This document shows, piece by piece, positions 15,074 to 16,722 of a stretch of 16,722 nucleotides of DNA (its first letter is position 1; each line of letters opens with the position of its first letter). Source of the DNA: Prolixibacteraceae bacterium (GTDB lineage: Bacteria; Bacteroidota; Bacteroidia; Bacteroidales; Prolixibacteraceae). Location: NCBI GenBank assembly GCA_003516705.1, contig DPCJ01000091.1, forward strand, positions 1 to 16,722, in the 5' to 3' direction. The notes under the pieces were generated by a model. That model worked only from the letters and a program-made list of their open reading frames with translations. It ran no database searches and was not told the DNA's origin. The translations under genes were made by a program, and so were the position numbers.

Positions 15074-15961
15074 ATGAAGGCATATGTATTCCCTGGACAG
15101 GGAGCACAATACCCCGGAATGGGGAAAGATTTGTACGATAACTCGGCTGAATCCCGCGTGATGTTTGAAAAAGCAAACGAAATTCTGGGTTTCGATATCA
15201 CAAAAATAATGTTTGAAGGTACCGTTGACGACCTGAAAGAAACAAAGGTGACACAACCTGCAATTTTCCTTCACTCTGTAATTCTTGCCAAAACTGTAAA
15301 AGATTTTCAGCCCGAAATGGTTGCAGGCCACTCACTTGGCGAGTTTTCAGCATTGGTTGCCAATGGTGCACTCACTTTCGAAGATGGACTAGCGCTGGTT
15401 TCGAAACGTGCACAGGCTATGCAAAAAGCCTGCGAAATGCAACCATCGACAATGGCGGCAATTGTGGGTTGCGACGATACTATTGTTGAAGAAGTTTGTG
15501 CCGAAGTGGAGGATGTTGTGGTTCCTGCTAATTATAACTGTCCCGGCCAATTGGTGATTTCAGGCTCTTTCGCTGGTATCGATAAAGCTTGCGAAATGCT
15601 CACTGCCCGCGGTGCAAAACGTGCACTTAAATTAGTTGTGGGTGGCGCTTTCCATTCGCCGCTCATGGAACCTGCACGCGAAGAACTGGCTGCTGCCATT
15701 GAAGCTACAAAATTCAGCACGCCGGTTTGCCCGGTTTTCCAAAATGTAAATGCACAACCGACTTCCAACCCCGAAGTGATTAAGCAAAACCTGATTGCGC
15801 AATTAACTGCCCCGGTAAAATGGACACAAACTGTGCAGAATATGATTACTGCCGGTGCAACTTCGTTTACCGAAATCGGCCCGGGTAAAGTGTTGCAGGG
15901 ATTGATTAAGAAAGTGGATAAAGATATGCCAGCCGAAAGTATCGGGAACTTTCAGGCTTAA
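15074..15961 (+). CDS. fabD: Malonyl-CoA:ACP transacylase
   Basis: This encodes a 295-residue cytosolic enzyme that moves malonyl from CoA to acyl carrier protein, feeding type II fatty acid synthesis. The ATG at 15074 begins MKAYVFPGQGAQYPGMGKDL, the standard family start; the upstream TTG at 15044 lies inside the promoter element and is rejected. Catalytic Ser87 sits in AGHSLGEFSAL, the substrate-carboxylate Arg is probably Arg112 in SKRAQAMQ, and catalytic His194 is in GGAFHSPLM. NYNCPGQLVISG and the C-terminal FTEIGPGKVLQGLIKK are also typical. Length is close to E. coli FabD (309). Other fab genes are not adjacent, so it appears detached from the usual cluster. It has its own -7 element upstream and a strong terminator 10 bases after the stop. 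Confidence 0.97.
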   Translation: MKAYVFPGQGAQYPGMGKDLYDNSAESRVMFEKANEILGFDITKIMFEGTVDDLKETKVTQPAIFLHSVILAKTVKDFQPEMVAGHSLGEFSALVANGALTFEDGLALVSKRAQAMQKACEMQPSTMAAIVGCDDTIVEEVCAEVEDVVVPANYNCPGQLVISGSFAGIDKACEMLTARGAKRALKLVVGGAFHSPLMEPAREELAAAIEATKFSTPVCPVFQNVNAQPTSNPEVIKQNLIAQLTAPVKWTQTVQNMITAGATSFTEIGPGKVLQGLIKKVDKDMPAESIGNFQA

Positions 15962-15970
15962 AAATTGATA

Positions 15971-16002
15971 TAAAAAAACCGGGCAATCACCCGGTTTTTT
16001 TA
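15971..16002. terminator. Bidirectional intrinsic terminator after fabD
   Basis: AAAAAAACCGGG (15972-15983) pairs perfectly with CCCGGTTTTTTT (15990-16001) around the loop CAATCA, and T15971/A16002 can extend the stem. A seven-base T tract follows the G-C core on each strand. It lies 10 bases after the fabD stop and 8 bases past the stop of the convergent minus-strand gene, serving both. Confidence 0.93.
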
Positions 16003-16009
16003 TGTCGTT

Positions 16010-16722
16010 TTATGATAATTTTCCTTCCATTTCTTTCTTTTGAAGCAACCTGTAAATCGTCGATTTTCCAACGCCAAGTTTACTCGATACCAAACGTACG
16101 TTGTGGTTGTATTTATTCAGAAAGTGTTTAATGATTTCGTGGTTATATTCGTCGAGCGTTTTTTCCGATGCCAGCAGGTTCTGCACACTGTTGTCAATGT
16201 TCATATTCAGGTGATTGGCTTTTATCACATTTTTGTTGGCCATCACACACGAAAGTTCCATTACTGCTTTTAGTTCTCTTATATTTCCTGGGAAATGATA
16301 CGCCAGTAATAATTTTCGGGCTTCTTCAGAAATTTCTTTTGGCTCCATGTCGTTTTCCCTGCAAAACTCATCAACAAAATATTTTGCAAGCAGAATAATA
16401 TCATTGCCACGCTCGCGCAGTGGTGGTAATTCAATCGGCAAACCCAGTAAGCGATAATACAGGTCTTTTCTGAATTTTCCTTCGGCAATTAAGTTGGCCA
16501 GGTTTTTATGTGTGGCAGTAATAATGCGCACATCCAGCGGAATGGTTTCATTTCCACCCAATCTAACGAGTTCACGTTCCTGAATTACCCGCAACAGTTT
16601 TGCCTGCAACCCGAAATCGAGGTCGGCAATTTCGTCAAGAAAAAGTGTACCTCCGTTGGCTTGCTCAAACTTCCCGATTTTTCGTACTTCTGCGCCCGTA
16701 AATGCGCCTTTTTCGTGGCCAA
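16010..16722 (-). CDS. Sigma-54-dependent transcriptional activator (5' end off window)
   Basis: The minus-strand frame is open from the right edge to the stop at 16010, giving about 237 residues of the C-terminal part of a bacterial enhancer-binding protein. The visible AAA+ domain begins at GHEKGAFTGAEVRK, with the intact GAFTGA loop that contacts sigma-54, then Walker B GGTLFLDEIADLD, sensor region DVRIITATHKNL, arginine-finger region GKFRKDLYYRL and YHFPGNIRELKAV. The C-terminal Fis-type HTH is VRLVSSKLGVGKSTIYRLL, about residues 210-230 of the visible part. The Walker A motif and the N-terminal sensory domain are off the window, so it cannot be decided whether this is an NtrC-type response regulator or another class. 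It is convergent with fabD and shares its terminator. Confidence 0.94.
   Translation of the reverse strand, partial: GHEKGAFTGAEVRKIGKFEQANGGTLFLDEIADLDFGLQAKLLRVIQERELVRLGGNETIPLDVRIITATHKNLANLIAEGKFRKDLYYRLLGLPIELPPLRERGNDIILLAKYFVDEFCRENDMEPKEISEEARKLLLAYHFPGNIRELKAVMELSCVMANKNVIKANHLNMNIDNSVQNLLASEKTLDEYNHEIIKHFLNKYNHNVRLVSSKLGVGKSTIYRLLQKKEMEGKLS

Noticed and set aside
1..16722. Defence island, CRISPR array, prophage or insertion sequence
   Set aside because: No regular repeat-spacer pattern, transposase, integrase or known defence domain was seen; the genes are core metabolism and regulation.

Overview
The window is a chromosomal segment of a Bacteroidota bacterium. A Marinilabiliales/Prolixibacteraceae-like member is my guess, but I cannot place it firmly. 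The evidence for the phylum is: families largely typical of it (DUF5916 with a CBM9-like front, DUF4954); a Rho factor carrying a long polar insertion; weak or absent Shine-Dalgarno sequences; and -7 promoter elements of the TAnnTTTG type, often followed by CA. Base composition is moderate, genes are closely spaced, and no mobile element, tRNA, rRNA or CRISPR array was seen.

Layout, left to right. Positions 1-2046 hold the 3' part of a DUF5916/CBM9-like surface protein gene. A roughly 300-base gap with a candidate promoter precedes rho (2346-4328). A strong hairpin (4369-4408) serves as a bidirectional terminator between rho and a convergent GT4-type glycosyltransferase (4428-5600, minus). 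Divergent from that gene is a potassium cluster: trkH (5741-7180), a short KdpD-like DUF4118 sensor histidine kinase (7237-8775) and a KdpE-like OmpR-family response regulator overlapping it by 4 bases (8772-9455). Next come a small DUF486 membrane protein (9595-9963) and, 6 bases later, a soluble PAS plus LuxR-type HTH regulator (9970-10959).

An AT-rich 191-base gap with a palindrome abutting a perfect -7 element leads into a DUF4954 left-handed-beta-helix protein (11151-13175) and glmS (13194-15032). They are 18 bases apart, with a degenerate heptanucleotide repeat across the junction. fabD (15074-15961) follows with its own promoter-like element and a classic terminator (15971-16002), which it shares with a convergent, 5'-truncated sigma-54-dependent activator gene (16010 to the right edge, minus).

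Functionally this is mostly core physiology: transcription termination, K+ uptake with a probable dedicated two-component system, amino-sugar precursor synthesis and fatty-acid initiation. I did not find a convincing new defence or mobile system. The points most worth a second look are the disordered Rho insertion with its recurring [KR]PV motif, the DUF4954-glmS pairing, the trkH-linked KdpDE-like system without Kdp subunits nearby, and the heptad repeat running through a stop codon.
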